A DNA stretch of 64,000 nt from Streptomyces sp. TSRI0107 (GCF_001905845.1 NZ_LIVZ01000007.1:666708-730707), one strand, 5' to 3'. Positions 32,908 to 41,656 are shown, counted from the stretch's first letter. Notes: generated by a model from the letters alone, not told the origin. Program-made: numbers and translations.

Positions 32908-34932
32908 TCATGGGCGCCAGGCTCGGCGGGCCGTCGCGACCTGGGTGAGCACCTGCTGGAGCACCTGGCTGCCGGGCGGCACGAGCGGCGGCTCGTACGT
33001 CCAGGCGTGCCCGACCCACGGGTCGGCGAGGTGGTCGTCCGGCACCGGCGTCAGCCGCAGCAGCGAACGCCACAGCGGATCGAGCAGCGGGCCATATCCC
33101 GCGGCGTCCTCGCGGTCCGCGACCATCATCAGGTGGACGCCGACGTCGGGGCCCTCGTCCGCGAGGTACCGCAGCTGGGTGACGGCCCGGTCGTCGAAGC
33201 CGTGCGGGAAGTCGTTGACCACCAGCAGGTGGCGGGAGGTGTCGAAGCCCGGCGGGAGCGAGTCGGCGGCACCGCCGCGGACCGCCATCTGCACCAGGTC
33301 GACCCGCTGGGTCAGCCGGGACAGCACGTCCGCCACCCCCGCGGCGCCCAGCGCGGGCGGGGCCGCGAGGACGCCGGTCTGCACCAGCGGTGCCAGCGCC
33401 TGCGCGCCGGACCCGGCCGGGTCGATGACGTAGACGGTGAACTCGCCCGCCGGGTGGACGGCGAGCAGCCGGGCCGTGTGCGCCACCGCCGACTCCAGCG
33501 CCAGGCGGCGCGCCTCGTGCGTGTCGGCGAACGAGCCGTCGAGCGATCCCGCGCGCCCGCTGTCGATCCACAGACCGCGCTCCAGCGGCAGCCGGACCAG
33601 CATCGGGATGCGCAGCCGGGCGCACTCCGGCAGGTGCAGGTCGCCGAGGCGCACGGCCATCGGCAGTTCCATCGGCACCTGGTAGCCGTGCCAGACGGGG
33701 TTGTCCCAGCCCGCGTACGCCGGCGGCAGCGCGGGTTCGACGACGTCCGCCTCCGCGGTGAGCTGGGCGAGGTCCCGGTCGAGGGCCTGGCGGGCCTGGT
33801 CGACGAGCTGGGAGTGCTTGGCGCGGGCCGCCTCCCGGGCGGCGTCGGCCTGTCCGCCGATGCGGCTGCGCGGGTCGGAGAGGACCTGTTCGAGCTCCTT
33901 CTCCATGCGCGAGTCGGCGAAGTCGACGGCGCTGCGGTAGGCCGCCGTGGTGCGGGCCAGGTCCTCGAACATGCCCCAGACCTGGTTGTAGAGCCGCTCG
34001 TCCATCGACCAGCCGGTCGCGTCGCCCGCGACGGGGTGCGCGGGCTGACCGGGCGCCGCCGGGGGCGCGGTCGGCGGGGGCGGGGGCGGGGCGGCGTTCT
34101 GCCGACGCGGGTGGTGGTAGTTGATCGGGCCGCCCGCGGTGGGCACGGACGGCTGGGTGACGGCGGCCGGGTCCGCCGGGGCGGGGCCCGATCCGTAAAC
34201 GGACGGGTCCGCCGGGGCCGGGTCCGTGCCGTAGCCCGGCAGGGAGCCGGTGGCGCTCTGAGTGCCCGGTGCGCCGTAGGGCGATCCGCCGGCTTCCGGG
34301 CCGAGGGTGGGGGCGGCGGGCTGCCGGGTGCGGTCGCCGTCCGCCGTACGCGGCGGGGGCGCCGCCACCGAGCGGGCCATGCCCTGGGCCACCGCGTCGT
34401 TGATGGCGGCGGCGAGCCGGTGGGCCTCGGGGAGGCTCTGGTCGGCGAGGAGGTCGGCGAGGCCGCCCGCGTAGCCCTGGCCGACCGCGCGCACCTTCCA
34501 GGCGCCCTGCCGGCGGTAGAGCTCCAGGGCGACGACGGCCGTCTCGGCCTCCAGGCCGGTGAGGGTGAAGGTGGCTATCTCGGCGCCGTCGAGGCCGGTG
34601 ACCGCGACGAAGGGTGCGGCGACGGCACCGAAGCGGCCGGGGCCGCCCGCGGTGCCGACGGGCAGGGAGAGCAGCACGTGCACCCGGTGCACGGCGTCCG
34701 GCATGGCGTCCAGGTCCACGGCGAGGCGGTGGTCGGCCGCCGCCTGGCGGGAGACCTCCAGGCCGGGCAGGGTGGGTGCGCCCGGGTGGGCCACCCCTTC
34801 CACGCCGTGGACCTTGCCGTTCTCGTCGCCGAGAGTGGCCGCGGCCACGATCGGCGTGCCGGCCGAGACCCTGATCTCCAGACGGGCCTGGGAGAGCGGG
34901 TGGTTCTGCCCCCGCACCAGCTCGGCCGTCAT
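32908..34932 (-). CDS. TerD-domain protein with C-terminal degenerate ATPase-like region
   Basis: A 674-residue protein. Residues ~1-190 form a TerD/CABP-type domain (RLAVDLDAMPDAVHRVHVL, FTLTGLEAETAVVALELYRR, WKVRAVGQGYAGGLADLL). Residues ~190-300 are a proline/alanine-rich linker with repeated DPSVYGSG/PAPADP. From ~320 onward is a coiled-coil-like stretch and then a region resembling FtsK/SpoIIIE-type P-loop domains (TARLLAVHPAGEFTVYVIDP, HLLVVNDFPHGFD), but no Walker A GxxxxGK is visible. Actinobacterial TerD fusions of this kind are uncharacterised; links to stress signalling through calcium-binding TerD domains are inferred. It follows the single-domain TerD gene by 55 bp on the same strand, so the two form an operon under the DNA-damage type promoter at 35624-35646. 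Confidence 0.8.
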   Translation of the reverse strand: MTAELVRGQNHPLSQARLEIRVSAGTPIVAAATLGDENGKVHGVEGVAHPGAPTLPGLEVSRQAAADHRLAVDLDAMPDAVHRVHVLLSLPVGTAGGPGRFGAVAAPFVAVTGLDGAEIATFTLTGLEAETAVVALELYRRQGAWKVRAVGQGYAGGLADLLADQSLPEAHRLAAAINDAVAQGMARSVAAPPPRTADGDRTRQPAAPTLGPEAGGSPYGAPGTQSATGSLPGYGTDPAPADPSVYGSGPAPADPAAVTQPSVPTAGGPINYHHPRRQNAAPPPPPPTAPPAAPGQPAHPVAGDATGWSMDERLYNQVWGMFEDLARTTAAYRSAVDFADSRMEKELEQVLSDPRSRIGGQADAAREAARAKHSQLVDQARQALDRDLAQLTAEADVVEPALPPAYAGWDNPVWHGYQVPMELPMAVRLGDLHLPECARLRIPMLVRLPLERGLWIDSGRAGSLDGSFADTHEARRLALESAVAHTARLLAVHPAGEFTVYVIDPAGSGAQALAPLVQTGVLAAPPALGAAGVADVLSRLTQRVDLVQMAVRGGAADSLPPGFDTSRHLLVVNDFPHGFDDRAVTQLRYLADEGPDVGVHLMMVADREDAAGYGPLLDPLWRSLLRLTPVPDDHLADPWVGHAWTYEPPLVPPGSQVLQQVLTQVATARRAWRP

Positions 34933-34987
34933 CGCCTTGTCCCCCTGTTGTCGCTGTGTAGGTGTGGTCTGCCGGACGCCGGCCGGA

Positions 34988-35566
34988 TCAGAGCAGCGGC
35001 AGGATGGCCGGCATCAGGTCCTGGAAGGTGCGGCCGTTGGCCGGGTTGCCGAGGGCGGTCATCGACCAGCCGGCACCCGCGCGGTGCACCTTCGCCATGA
35101 TCTGGGCCGTGTAGGCGCCGCCGCCCGCGAGGGTGTAGCGGGCCAGCTCCTGGCCGTTGGTCTCGTCGACCAGGCGGCAGAACGCGTTCTGCACCTCCTG
35201 GAAGGTCTGGCCCGTGAAGGAGTTCACGGTGAAGACGATCTGGTCGATGTGGACCGGGAGGCGCTGCAGGTCGACGAGGATCGCCTCGTCGTCGCCGCCC
35301 TGGCCGACACCGCCGACGAGGTTGTCACCGGTGTGGCGGACCGAGCCGTCGTCGCTCACCAGGTGGCGGAAGAAGACGACGTCGACCGGCTGCTTGTCCG
35401 CGAACAGGACGGCGGAGGCGTCGAGGTCGATCTCGCGGGTGCGCGAGCCGAACAGGCCGCGTCGCGGGGCCGCCTGCCAGCCGAGACCCATGCGCACCGC
35501 GGTCAGGCTGCCGCCGTCGTTCTTCTGCAGACTGATGGCCTGACCCTTGGTCATGTTGACGGTCAC
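34988..35566 (-). CDS. TerD-family calcium-binding stress protein
   Basis: A 192-residue TerD protein with the family hallmarks REIDLDASAVLFADKQ, HTGDNLVGGVGQGGDDEAI and IVFTVNSFTGQTFQEVQNAF, and the C-terminal ALGNPANGRTFQDLMPAI. The acidic residues of the DLDAS and GDNxxGxGxGDDE loops are the Ca2+ ligands in solved family members. Such proteins are part of tellurite and general chemical-stress responses; the biochemical activity is not known. GTG 35566 has GAGAGGGG upstream. It leads a two-gene operon with the TerD-fusion gene and has its own DNA-damage-like promoter. Confidence 0.92.
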   Translation of the reverse strand: MTVNMTKGQAISLQKNDGGSLTAVRMGLGWQAAPRRGLFGSRTREIDLDASAVLFADKQPVDVVFFRHLVSDDGSVRHTGDNLVGGVGQGGDDEAILVDLQRLPVHIDQIVFTVNSFTGQTFQEVQNAFCRLVDETNGQELARYTLAGGGAYTAQIMAKVHRAGAGWSMTALGNPANGRTFQDLMPAILPLL

Positions 35567-35623
35567 GCGCTGATTCCCCTCTCGAACAGTCCCCTGTTGC
35601 CGCGGTGTCCGCGGTTGACCTGA

Positions 35624-35646
35624 ACACTACGCAGGGGCACTGACAG
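35624..35646 (-). promoter_or_regulatory. DNA-damage type promoter of the terD operon
   Basis: On the minus strand CTGTCAGTG (35646 to 35638), 8 bases, then TAGTGT (35629 to 35624). It matches TTGTCRGTG-N8-TAnnnT except for the first base. The leader to GTG 35566 would be about 50 bases. Confidence 0.65.
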
Positions 35647-35721
35647 TGCCGTACCCCGGCCCGGACTTTGTGTCGGTCTTGCAACACAGCGCAGCCGGTG
35701 GCGGGGCCTGCGGGGTTGCCG

Positions 35722-35759
35722 GGGCGCCGGTCCAGTAGCGGAGCGGAGGGCCGGCGCCC
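35722..35759 (-). terminator. Hairpin terminator of uvrB
   Basis: A 12-bp stem, GGGCGCCGGTCC (35722-35733) with GGGCCGGCGCCC (35748-35759), contains one G-T pair and a 14-base loop, 11 bases beyond the uvrB stop. Confidence 0.65.
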
Positions 35760-35770
35760 GCGCGGGGCCG

Positions 35771-37927
35771 TCAGGACAGGCCCGCCTCCTTCATCTGGCG
35801 CAATTCCTTCTTCATCTCGGAGACCTCGTCGCGCAGTCGGGCCGCGATCTCGAACTGGAGGTCCGCGGCAGCGGCCCGCATGCGGGCGGTCAGCTCCTCG
35901 ATCTGCTCGGCGAGTTCGGCCGCCGGACGGTCGGTCGGCACCGTCTCCTTGGCCTTGCCCTTGGCCGGCTTGGCGGCCTTGGTGGCCTTCGCGCCCTTGA
36001 CCCCGTGCTCGGCGAGCGAGGGGACCGGGGCCTTGGTGCCGCGGCCGTCCTTCTTGGCCCGGTAGCCGGTGCCGAGCAGCTGCTCGGTGTCGACCTCCTC
36101 GCGGGCGATCTGCGCGACGATGTCGTTGATCTTCTTGCGCAGCGGCTGCGGGTCGATGCCGTTCGCCTTGTTGTAGGCGATCTGCTTCTCCCGGCGGCGG
36201 TTGGTCTCGTCGATGGCCTTCTCCATCGCCGGGGTGATCTTGTCCGCGTACATGTGGACCTGGCCGGAGACGTTTCGTGCCGCGCGGCCGATGGTCTGGA
36301 TCAGGGAGGTGCCGGAGCGCAGGAAGCCCTCCTTGTCGGCGTCGAGGATCGCCACCAGGGACACCTCGGGCAGGTCGAGGCCCTCGCGCAGCAGGTTGAT
36401 GCCGACCAGGACGTCGAACTCGCCGGCCCGCAGCTCTCGGAGCAGTTCGACGCGGCGCAGGGTGTCGACGTCGCTGTGCAGATAGCGGACGTGGATGCCC
36501 ATTTCCAGGAAGTAGTCGGTCAGGTCCTCGGCCATCTTCTTGGTGAGGGTGGTGACCAGGACGCGTTCGTCGCGCTCGACGCGGGTGCGGATCTCGTGCA
36601 CCAGGTCGTCGATCTGGCCCTCGGTCGGCTTGACGACGACCTCGGGGTCGACGAGGCCGGTCGGGCGGATGATCTGCTCGACGACGCCGTCCGCGCGGGA
36701 CAGCTCGTAGGTGCCCGGGGTGGCGGAGAGATAGACGGTCTGGCCGATGCGCTCCTGGAACTCCTCCCACTTCAGGGGGCGGTTGTCCAGCGCGGAGGGC
36801 AGCCGGAAGCCGTGGTCGACGAGGGTGCGCTTGCGGGAGGCGTCGCCCTCGTACATGGCGCCGATCTGCGGCACGGTGACGTGCGACTCGTCGATGACGA
36901 GGAGGAAGTCCTCCGGGAAGTAGTCCAGCAGCGTGTTGGGCGGGGAGCCGGGCGAGCGGCCGTCGAAGTGCATCGAGTAGTTCTCGACGCCGGAGCAGGT
37001 GCCGATCTGGCGGAGCATCTCCAGGTCGTAGGTGGTGCGCATGCGCAGCCGCTGGGCCTCCAGGAGCTTGCCCTGCTTCTCCAGGTCGGTCAGCCGCTCG
37101 GCGAGCTCCTTCTCGATGTCGTTGACCGCGCGCTCCATGCGCTCGGGGCCCGCGACGTAGTGGGAGGCCGGGAAGACGTAGAGCTGCCGGTCGTCGCTGA
37201 CGATCTCGCCGGTGATCGGGTGGAGCGTGGACAGGGCCTCGATCTCGTCGCCGAACATCTCGATGCGGACGGCCAGCTCCTCGTAGACCGGGAAGATCTC
37301 GATGGTGTCGCCGCGGACCCGGAAGGTGCCTCGGGTGAAGGCCATGTCGTTGCGCGTGTACTGGATGTCGACGAAGCGGCGCAGCAGCTGGTCGCGGTCG
37401 ATCTCGTCGCCCACCCGGAGGGGCACCATGCGGTCCACGTACTCCTGGGGCGTGCCGAGGCCGTAGATGCAGGAGACCGAGGCGACCACGATGACGTCAC
37501 GCCGGGTGAGCAGCGAGTTGGTCGCGGAGTGGCGCAGGCGCTCGACCTCCTCGTTGATCGAGGAGTCCTTCTCGATGTAGGTGTCCGACTGCGGGACGTA
37601 GGCCTCGGGCTGGTAGTAGTCGTAGTACGAGACGAAGTACTCGACGGCGTTGTTCGGCAGGAGCTCGCGGAACTCGTTCGCCAGCTGGGCGGCCAGGGTC
37701 TTGTTCGGCGCCATGACCAGCGTGGGGCGCTGGAGCTTCTCGATCATCCACGCGGTGGTGGCGGACTTGCCGGTGCCGGTCGCGCCGAGCAGCACGACGT
37801 CCTTCTCACCGGCTTCGACACGCCGGGCGAGGTCGGCGATGGCCGCCGGCTGGTCGCCGTTCGGCTGGTAGGGGCTGACGACCTCGAAGGGCGCCACCGT
37901 ACGTTCGATCTGGGAAACGGGCCGCAT
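35771..37927 (-). CDS. uvrB: Excinuclease ABC subunit B
   Basis: The damage-verifying helicase-like subunit of UvrABC. The 718-residue protein has Walker A GATGTGKSATTAWM near residue 45, the DNA-clamping beta-hairpin region YYDYYQPEAYVP, a DESH Walker B box, helicase motifs QTIGRAARN and GINLLREGLDLPEVSLV, and a C-terminal UVR domain (ADLQFEIAARLRDEVSEMKK) that contacts UvrC. The ATG at 37927 (MRPVSQIERTVAPFEVV) is the family start. The -10 box of a DNA-damage promoter ends 7 bases before this ATG, so the mRNA is probably leaderless and needs no ribosome binding site. Confidence 0.98.
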   Translation of the reverse strand: MRPVSQIERTVAPFEVVSPYQPNGDQPAAIADLARRVEAGEKDVVLLGATGTGKSATTAWMIEKLQRPTLVMAPNKTLAAQLANEFRELLPNNAVEYFVSYYDYYQPEAYVPQSDTYIEKDSSINEEVERLRHSATNSLLTRRDVIVVASVSCIYGLGTPQEYVDRMVPLRVGDEIDRDQLLRRFVDIQYTRNDMAFTRGTFRVRGDTIEIFPVYEELAVRIEMFGDEIEALSTLHPITGEIVSDDRQLYVFPASHYVAGPERMERAVNDIEKELAERLTDLEKQGKLLEAQRLRMRTTYDLEMLRQIGTCSGVENYSMHFDGRSPGSPPNTLLDYFPEDFLLVIDESHVTVPQIGAMYEGDASRKRTLVDHGFRLPSALDNRPLKWEEFQERIGQTVYLSATPGTYELSRADGVVEQIIRPTGLVDPEVVVKPTEGQIDDLVHEIRTRVERDERVLVTTLTKKMAEDLTDYFLEMGIHVRYLHSDVDTLRRVELLRELRAGEFDVLVGINLLREGLDLPEVSLVAILDADKEGFLRSGTSLIQTIGRAARNVSGQVHMYADKITPAMEKAIDETNRRREKQIAYNKANGIDPQPLRKKINDIVAQIAREEVDTEQLLGTGYRAKKDGRGTKAPVPSLAEHGVKGAKATKAAKPAKGKAKETVPTDRPAAELAEQIEELTARMRAAAADLQFEIAARLRDEVSEMKKELRQMKEAGLS

Positions 37928-37934
37928 GCCATCC

Positions 37935-37957
37935 ACCGTACGACCCGCCACTGACAA
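37935..37957 (-). promoter_or_regulatory. PafBC/RecA-NDp type DNA-damage promoter of uvrB
   Basis: On the minus strand TTGTCAGTG (37957 to 37949), 8 bases, then TACGGT (37940 to 37935): a full match to TTGTCRGTG-N8-TAnnnT. The ATG starts 8 bases after the -10 box, which predicts a leaderless mRNA. Confidence 0.8.
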
Positions 37958-37968
37958 CGGGCTCGGGA

Positions 37969-38835
37969 TCAGTGGTTCTGCGGCGTGCGGGCCCGGCGGC
38001 CGGCCGGCCGGCGGCGGGCGCGGAGCGGGAAGCGGGTGCCCTGGTGGCGGCCGGGGACGTGGGCCGGGACGCCCGGCTTGTTCTCCGGCCGGGGCCAGTC
38101 GGGCTTGCCCATGACCATCAGCGGGTCGAACAGGACGACGACGCCCGCGAGCCCGAGGAAGGCCAGCGGGCCGATCAGCATGGGGGCGAGCAGAGCGGCG
38201 GGCGAGTCGCCGGCGGTGGGGGCGGCGGTGCCGTGGACGTGGACGCTGAGCGCGGCCATGCCGGTGTAGTGCATGCCGCTGACCGCGAGGCCCATGACGA
38301 GGCTGGCGCCGATGCTCCACAGGAACCCTCTGACCTGCCCGGCGGCCCAGAGGGCGGCGGTGGCGGCGGCCATGGCTATGACGACCGAGGCGGAGACGGT
38401 GAGGGTGTTGTACTCCAGCTGCCCGTTCAGCCGCATCCCGGCCATGCCCAGGTAGTGCATCGAGGCGACGCCCAGACCGGTGATCGTGCCGCCGGTGAAC
38501 AACGCGGCCCCGCGGGCGCCCCGGTAGCCGACGATGAAGATTCCGACGCCCACCATGACGATGGCGACGGCCAGGCTGGCGTAGGTGGTGGGCTTGTCGT
38601 AGTGGATCGGCGCCTCCTCGACCGTGAACCCCATCATCGCGATGAAGTGCATGGTCCAGATGCCGGAGCCGATGGCCGCGGACCCGAGGGCGAGCCAGCC
38701 GGGGCGCCAGGACCCGGCCACCAGCATGGATCTGGTGGTGCAGCGCAGGCCGAGGGCACCGCCGAGGCAGGCCATGACATAGGCCGCCAGCGGGGTGACG
38801 AGGCCGTAGCTGAATCCGTCGACCGTGCCTTGCAT
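37969..38835 (-). CDS. MHYT-domain integral membrane sensor-like protein
   Basis: A 288-residue protein with seven predicted membrane segments. It carries the repeated MHYT signature: WTMHFIAMMGF, ASMHYLGMAGMRL and SGMHYTGMAALS. In MHYT proteins the Met/His residues on the outer face are thought to bind a metal such as copper and sense a diatomic gas. Here no GGDEF/EAL output domain follows; the C-terminal ~45 residues are a basic, proline/arginine-rich cytosolic tail (RFPLRARRRPAGRRAR). The protein therefore cannot signal by cyclic di-GMP itself. The ATG at 38835 has GAAGGG upstream. Its stop lies 11 bases upstream of the uvrB promoter, so any read-through would reach uvrB. Confidence 0.9.
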   Translation of the reverse strand: MQGTVDGFSYGLVTPLAAYVMACLGGALGLRCTTRSMLVAGSWRPGWLALGSAAIGSGIWTMHFIAMMGFTVEEAPIHYDKPTTYASLAVAIVMVGVGIFIVGYRGARGAALFTGGTITGLGVASMHYLGMAGMRLNGQLEYNTLTVSASVVIAMAAATAALWAAGQVRGFLWSIGASLVMGLAVSGMHYTGMAALSVHVHGTAAPTAGDSPAALLAPMLIGPLAFLGLAGVVVLFDPLMVMGKPDWPRPENKPGVPAHVPGRHQGTRFPLRARRRPAGRRARTPQNH

Positions 38836-39114
38836 GCGCGGTAGCCCTTCGCCCTCTTCCGTCCCGGAATTCCCTGAAATGTCGCCTCTTCCCAGGACCG
38901 CCCGAGCGGTCAGGGTTGAGGCAGAGAGTATGACTCCCACCGGAATGGTCGAACGACTTTCCGGCAAAGAAACACGCCCCCGCCGCAGATGTGCGGCCCC
39001 GGTGAGCGGCTTCCGGTAAACCCGTTCCATCTGTGGTCATCGTGTACCCACCTCGCGTTGACCCTCTGCTGTCAGAGTTGAGCTGTCCGTGATCGCTCTA
39101 CGCGAGGAGTACGC

Positions 39115-39993
39115 ATGCACCCGCGCGCAGCCGCCGCCACGACCACCGCGCTCCTGGGCGCCGCAGCCCTGCTGGTGCCGGCCCCGCACCACCGCGCGGA
39201 GGCCGCGGCGGTCGAGCGGCCCGCCGTCATCGCCCATCGGGGGGCCTCGGCGTACGCCCCGGAGAACACCCTGTCCGCCGTCGACAAGGCCGCCGAGCTG
39301 GGCGTCGAGTGGGTCGAGAACGACGTCCAGCGCACCAAGGACGGCGAACTCGTGGTGATCCACGACGACAGCCTGCAGCGCACCACCGACGCCGAGGCGG
39401 TCTTCCCCGGCCGGGCTCCCTGGAAGGTGAAGGACTTCACCGCCGCCGAGATCGCGCGCCTGGACGCCGGAAGCTGGTTCGACCCCGCGTACGCGGGCGC
39501 GCGCGTGCCGACGCTGAAGGAGTATCTGCACCGCGTGGAGTCCCATCACCAGAAGCTGCTCCTGGAGATCAAGAAGCCGGAGCTGTACCCGGGCATCGAG
39601 CAGGACACGCTCAAGGTCCTCGCCAACGAGGGCTGGCTCGACCAGCGGCACGAGACGGACCGGCTCGTCGTGCAGAGCTTCAGCGTGGACAGCCTGCGGA
39701 CCGTCCACGAGCTGCGCCCCGGCGTCCGGACGGGCTTCCTCGGGACACCGCCGGTGGCGATGCTCCCGCGATACGCACGGTTCCTTGACCAGATCAACCC
39801 CCCGTACACCAGTCTCCACACCGGTTACGTCCTCACCGTGCACGCCTTCACCGGGGCGCACGGCCGGCAGCTCCGGGTGTCCGCCTGGACCGTCGACTCC
39901 GCGGACACCGCCCGGACCGTCGCCTCGTACGGAGTGGACGGCATCATCACCAACAGGCCCGACCTGGTTCGGGATGCGCTGGACGGCGGGTGA
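39115..39993 (+). CDS. Secreted glycerophosphodiester phosphodiesterase
   Basis: A 292-residue exported GDPD. An N-terminal segment MHPRAAAATTTALLGAAALL ending near PAPHHRAEAAA is a signal peptide with a probable AxA cleavage site. The catalytic TIM-barrel motifs are intact: VIAHRGASAYAPENTLSA, WVENDVQRTKDGELVVIHD and LLLEIKKPELYPG, with the C-terminal SAWTVDSADTARTVASYGVDG. It hydrolyses glycerophosphodiesters or teichoic-acid-like polymers to glycerol 3-phosphate, a phosphate or carbon scavenging role. The start has GAGGAG five bases upstream. It is divergent from the MHYT gene with 279 bp between; no PHO box could be assigned by eye. Confidence 0.93.
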   Translation: MHPRAAAATTTALLGAAALLVPAPHHRAEAAAVERPAVIAHRGASAYAPENTLSAVDKAAELGVEWVENDVQRTKDGELVVIHDDSLQRTTDAEAVFPGRAPWKVKDFTAAEIARLDAGSWFDPAYAGARVPTLKEYLHRVESHHQKLLLEIKKPELYPGIEQDTLKVLANEGWLDQRHETDRLVVQSFSVDSLRTVHELRPGVRTGFLGTPPVAMLPRYARFLDQINPPYTSLHTGYVLTVHAFTGAHGRQLRVSAWTVDSADTARTVASYGVDGIITNRPDLVRDALDGG

Positions 39994-40015
39994 CTTCCGG
40001 GCCGGCGTCCGGGCG

Positions 40016-40038
40016 TTGTCAGTGGCGGGCCGTACGGT
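40016..40038 (+). promoter_or_regulatory. PafBC/RecA-NDp type DNA-damage promoter of ogt
   Basis: TTGTCAGTG (40016-40024), 8 bases (40025-40032) and TACGGT (40033-40038): a full match to TTGTCRGTG-N8-TAnnnT. ATG 40046 begins 8 bases after the -10, so a leaderless mRNA is predicted. It overlaps the 3' flank of the GDPD gene. Confidence 0.8.
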
Positions 40039-40045
40039 GGGTCGC

Positions 40046-40600
40046 ATGAGCAGCGATGGGCAGTACGAGCAGCAGGTGGTGTGGACCGTCGTCGGTACGG
40101 ACATCGGTCCCCTGCTGCTGGCCGCGACCCGTGACGGCCTGGTCAACGTCGTCTTCCATGCCGCGGACGCCGTGCGCGACAGGGCCCTGGACCGGCTGGC
40201 CGCCCGGCTGGGCACCGAGCCCGTCGAGGCTCCCGGCTCCCCGCTGCTCGCCGAGGCGATACGCCAGGTCGAGGACTACCTCACCGGCGCGCGGCACGAC
40301 TTCGACCTGCCGCTGGACTGGTCGCTGATCTCGGGCTTCAACCGGCAGGTGCTCCGCGAGCTGGCCCTAGGCGTGCCGTACGGCACGGTCGTGGGCTACG
40401 GCGATCTGGCCGACCGGGTCGGGCAGCCCGGCGCGGCGCAGGCGGTGGGCGCGGCGATGGGCGCCAATCCGCTGCCCGTCGTCGTGCCGTGCCACCGGGT
40501 CGTCGAGCGCGACGGCGGGATCGGTGGGTTCGGTGGCGGCCTGGAGACCAAGCGGAAGCTGCTGGCCCTGGAGGGTGTGCTGCCGGAGCCGCTGTTCTGA
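40046..40600 (+). CDS. ogt: Methylated-DNA--[protein]-cysteine S-methyltransferase
   Basis: A suicide repair protein that removes methyl or alkyl groups from O6-guanine onto its own cysteine. The 184-residue protein has the acceptor Cys149 in VVPCHRVV, the arginine-finger/HTH region GFNRQVLRELALGVPYGTV and the active-site loop IGGFGGGLETKRKLL. There is no Ada-type N-terminal domain, so it belongs to the Ogt/MGMT type. It has no ribosome binding site and sits directly behind a perfect DNA-damage promoter, consistent with induced leaderless translation. The last codons and the stop lie inside a 15-bp tandem repeat. Confidence 0.95.
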   Translation: MSSDGQYEQQVVWTVVGTDIGPLLLAATRDGLVNVVFHAADAVRDRALDRLAARLGTEPVEAPGSPLLAEAIRQVEDYLTGARHDFDLPLDWSLISGFNRQVLRELALGVPYGTVVGYGDLADRVGQPGAAQAVGAAMGANPLPVVVPCHRVVERDGGIGGFGGGLETKRKLLALEGVLPEPLF

Positions 40601-40650
40601 GGCTCACTGTTCTGAGGCTCGCTGTTCTGAGGCTGGTTGTTCTGAGGCTC
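40591..40650. repeat. Four copies of a 15-bp tandem repeat at the ogt 3' end
   Basis: The unit G/A-CTGTTCTGAGGCTC occurs at 40591-40605, 40606-40620, 40621-40635 and 40636-40650, with one or two changes per copy. The first copy contains the last two codons and the TGA stop of ogt. The unit is a multiple of 3 and each copy repeats an in-frame TGA, so copy-number change would not lengthen the protein. Confidence 0.9.
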
Positions 40651-40747
40651 GCTTCGAACCGGTGGCGTCTGCCACGGGCCGCGCGCGTTTGAGCGGGGCC
40701 ACCGCCCGCCAGGGATGAGGGAGGACCGACGGACAGGAGGCAGTCGT

Positions 40748-41656
40748 ATGACGCTGGTGGTGTCGGAAGAGGTGCGGGAGGCGGTCGACGCGCGCCGACC
40801 GGTGGTGGCCCTGGAGTCCACGATCATCGCTCATGGACTGCCTCGCCCGCGCAATCTGCAGGTGGCGCTGGAGCTTGAGGAGGCGGTACGCCGGGAAGGG
40901 GCCGTCCCCGCGACGATCGCCGTCCTGGACGGGCGGCCGCACGTCGGCCTCGACAAGGAGCAGGTGGAGCGGATAGCCAACGAGGAGGGGATCCGCAAGC
41001 TGGGACACCGGGACCTGCCGCTCGCCGTGGCCCTCGGGGTGAGCGGGGCGACGACGGTGTCCGCGACGGCGCTGCTCGCGGCCCGGGCCGGTGTGCGGGT
41101 GTTCGCCACGGGCGGGCTCGGTGGCGTCCATCGGCAGTGGACGGTGACCCAGGACGAGTCGGCCGACCTGGGGCTGCTGGCCCGCACCCGGATCACGGTG
41201 GTGTGCGCGGGGGTCAAGTCGATCCTGGACGTACCGGCGACGCTGCAGCGGCTGGAGACCCTGGGCGTGGCGGTCGCCGGGTACGGCACGGACCGGTTCC
41301 CCGGCTTCTATCTCTCCGACTCCGGCCACCCGGTGGACTGGACGCTGGACAGCCCTGAGCAGGTGGCGCGGGTGATGCGGGCTCAGGACACGCTCGGCGC
41401 ACCGGAGTCCGCGCTGATCGTGGCCAACCCGGTGCCGCGGGCGGAGCAGCTGGATCCCGAGCTGCACGCGCGCGTGCTGGCCGACGCGTTGCGCGCCTGC
41501 GAGGAGGAGGGCGTCAGCGGTCAGGCGGTCACGCCGTTCCTGCTGGACTACCTGGTGCGGCACACCGACGGCGCCTCCCTGAGCGCCAATCTCGCGGCGG
41601 TGCGGGGCAACGTACGCCTGGCGGGCCGGATCGCGGCGGCCTGGGCCAGGGCGTGA
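40748..41656 (+). CDS. psuG: Pseudouridine-5'-phosphate glycosidase
   Basis: This enzyme splits the C-C glycosidic bond of pseudouridine 5'-phosphate to uracil and ribose 5-phosphate. The 302-residue protein has the family motifs VALESTIIAHGLPRPRNL, GVSGATTVSATALLAARAGV, VFATGGLGGVHR, CAGVKSILDVPATL and ANPVPRAEQLD. The ATG at 40748 follows ACAGGAGG at good spacing. The stop codon overlaps the GTG start of the PfkB-type kinase (GTGA), so the two genes form the pseudouridine breakdown pair. Confidence 0.95.
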   Translation: MTLVVSEEVREAVDARRPVVALESTIIAHGLPRPRNLQVALELEEAVRREGAVPATIAVLDGRPHVGLDKEQVERIANEEGIRKLGHRDLPLAVALGVSGATTVSATALLAARAGVRVFATGGLGGVHRQWTVTQDESADLGLLARTRITVVCAGVKSILDVPATLQRLETLGVAVAGYGTDRFPGFYLSDSGHPVDWTLDSPEQVARVMRAQDTLGAPESALIVANPVPRAEQLDPELHARVLADALRACEEEGVSGQAVTPFLLDYLVRHTDGASLSANLAAVRGNVRLAGRIAAAWARA

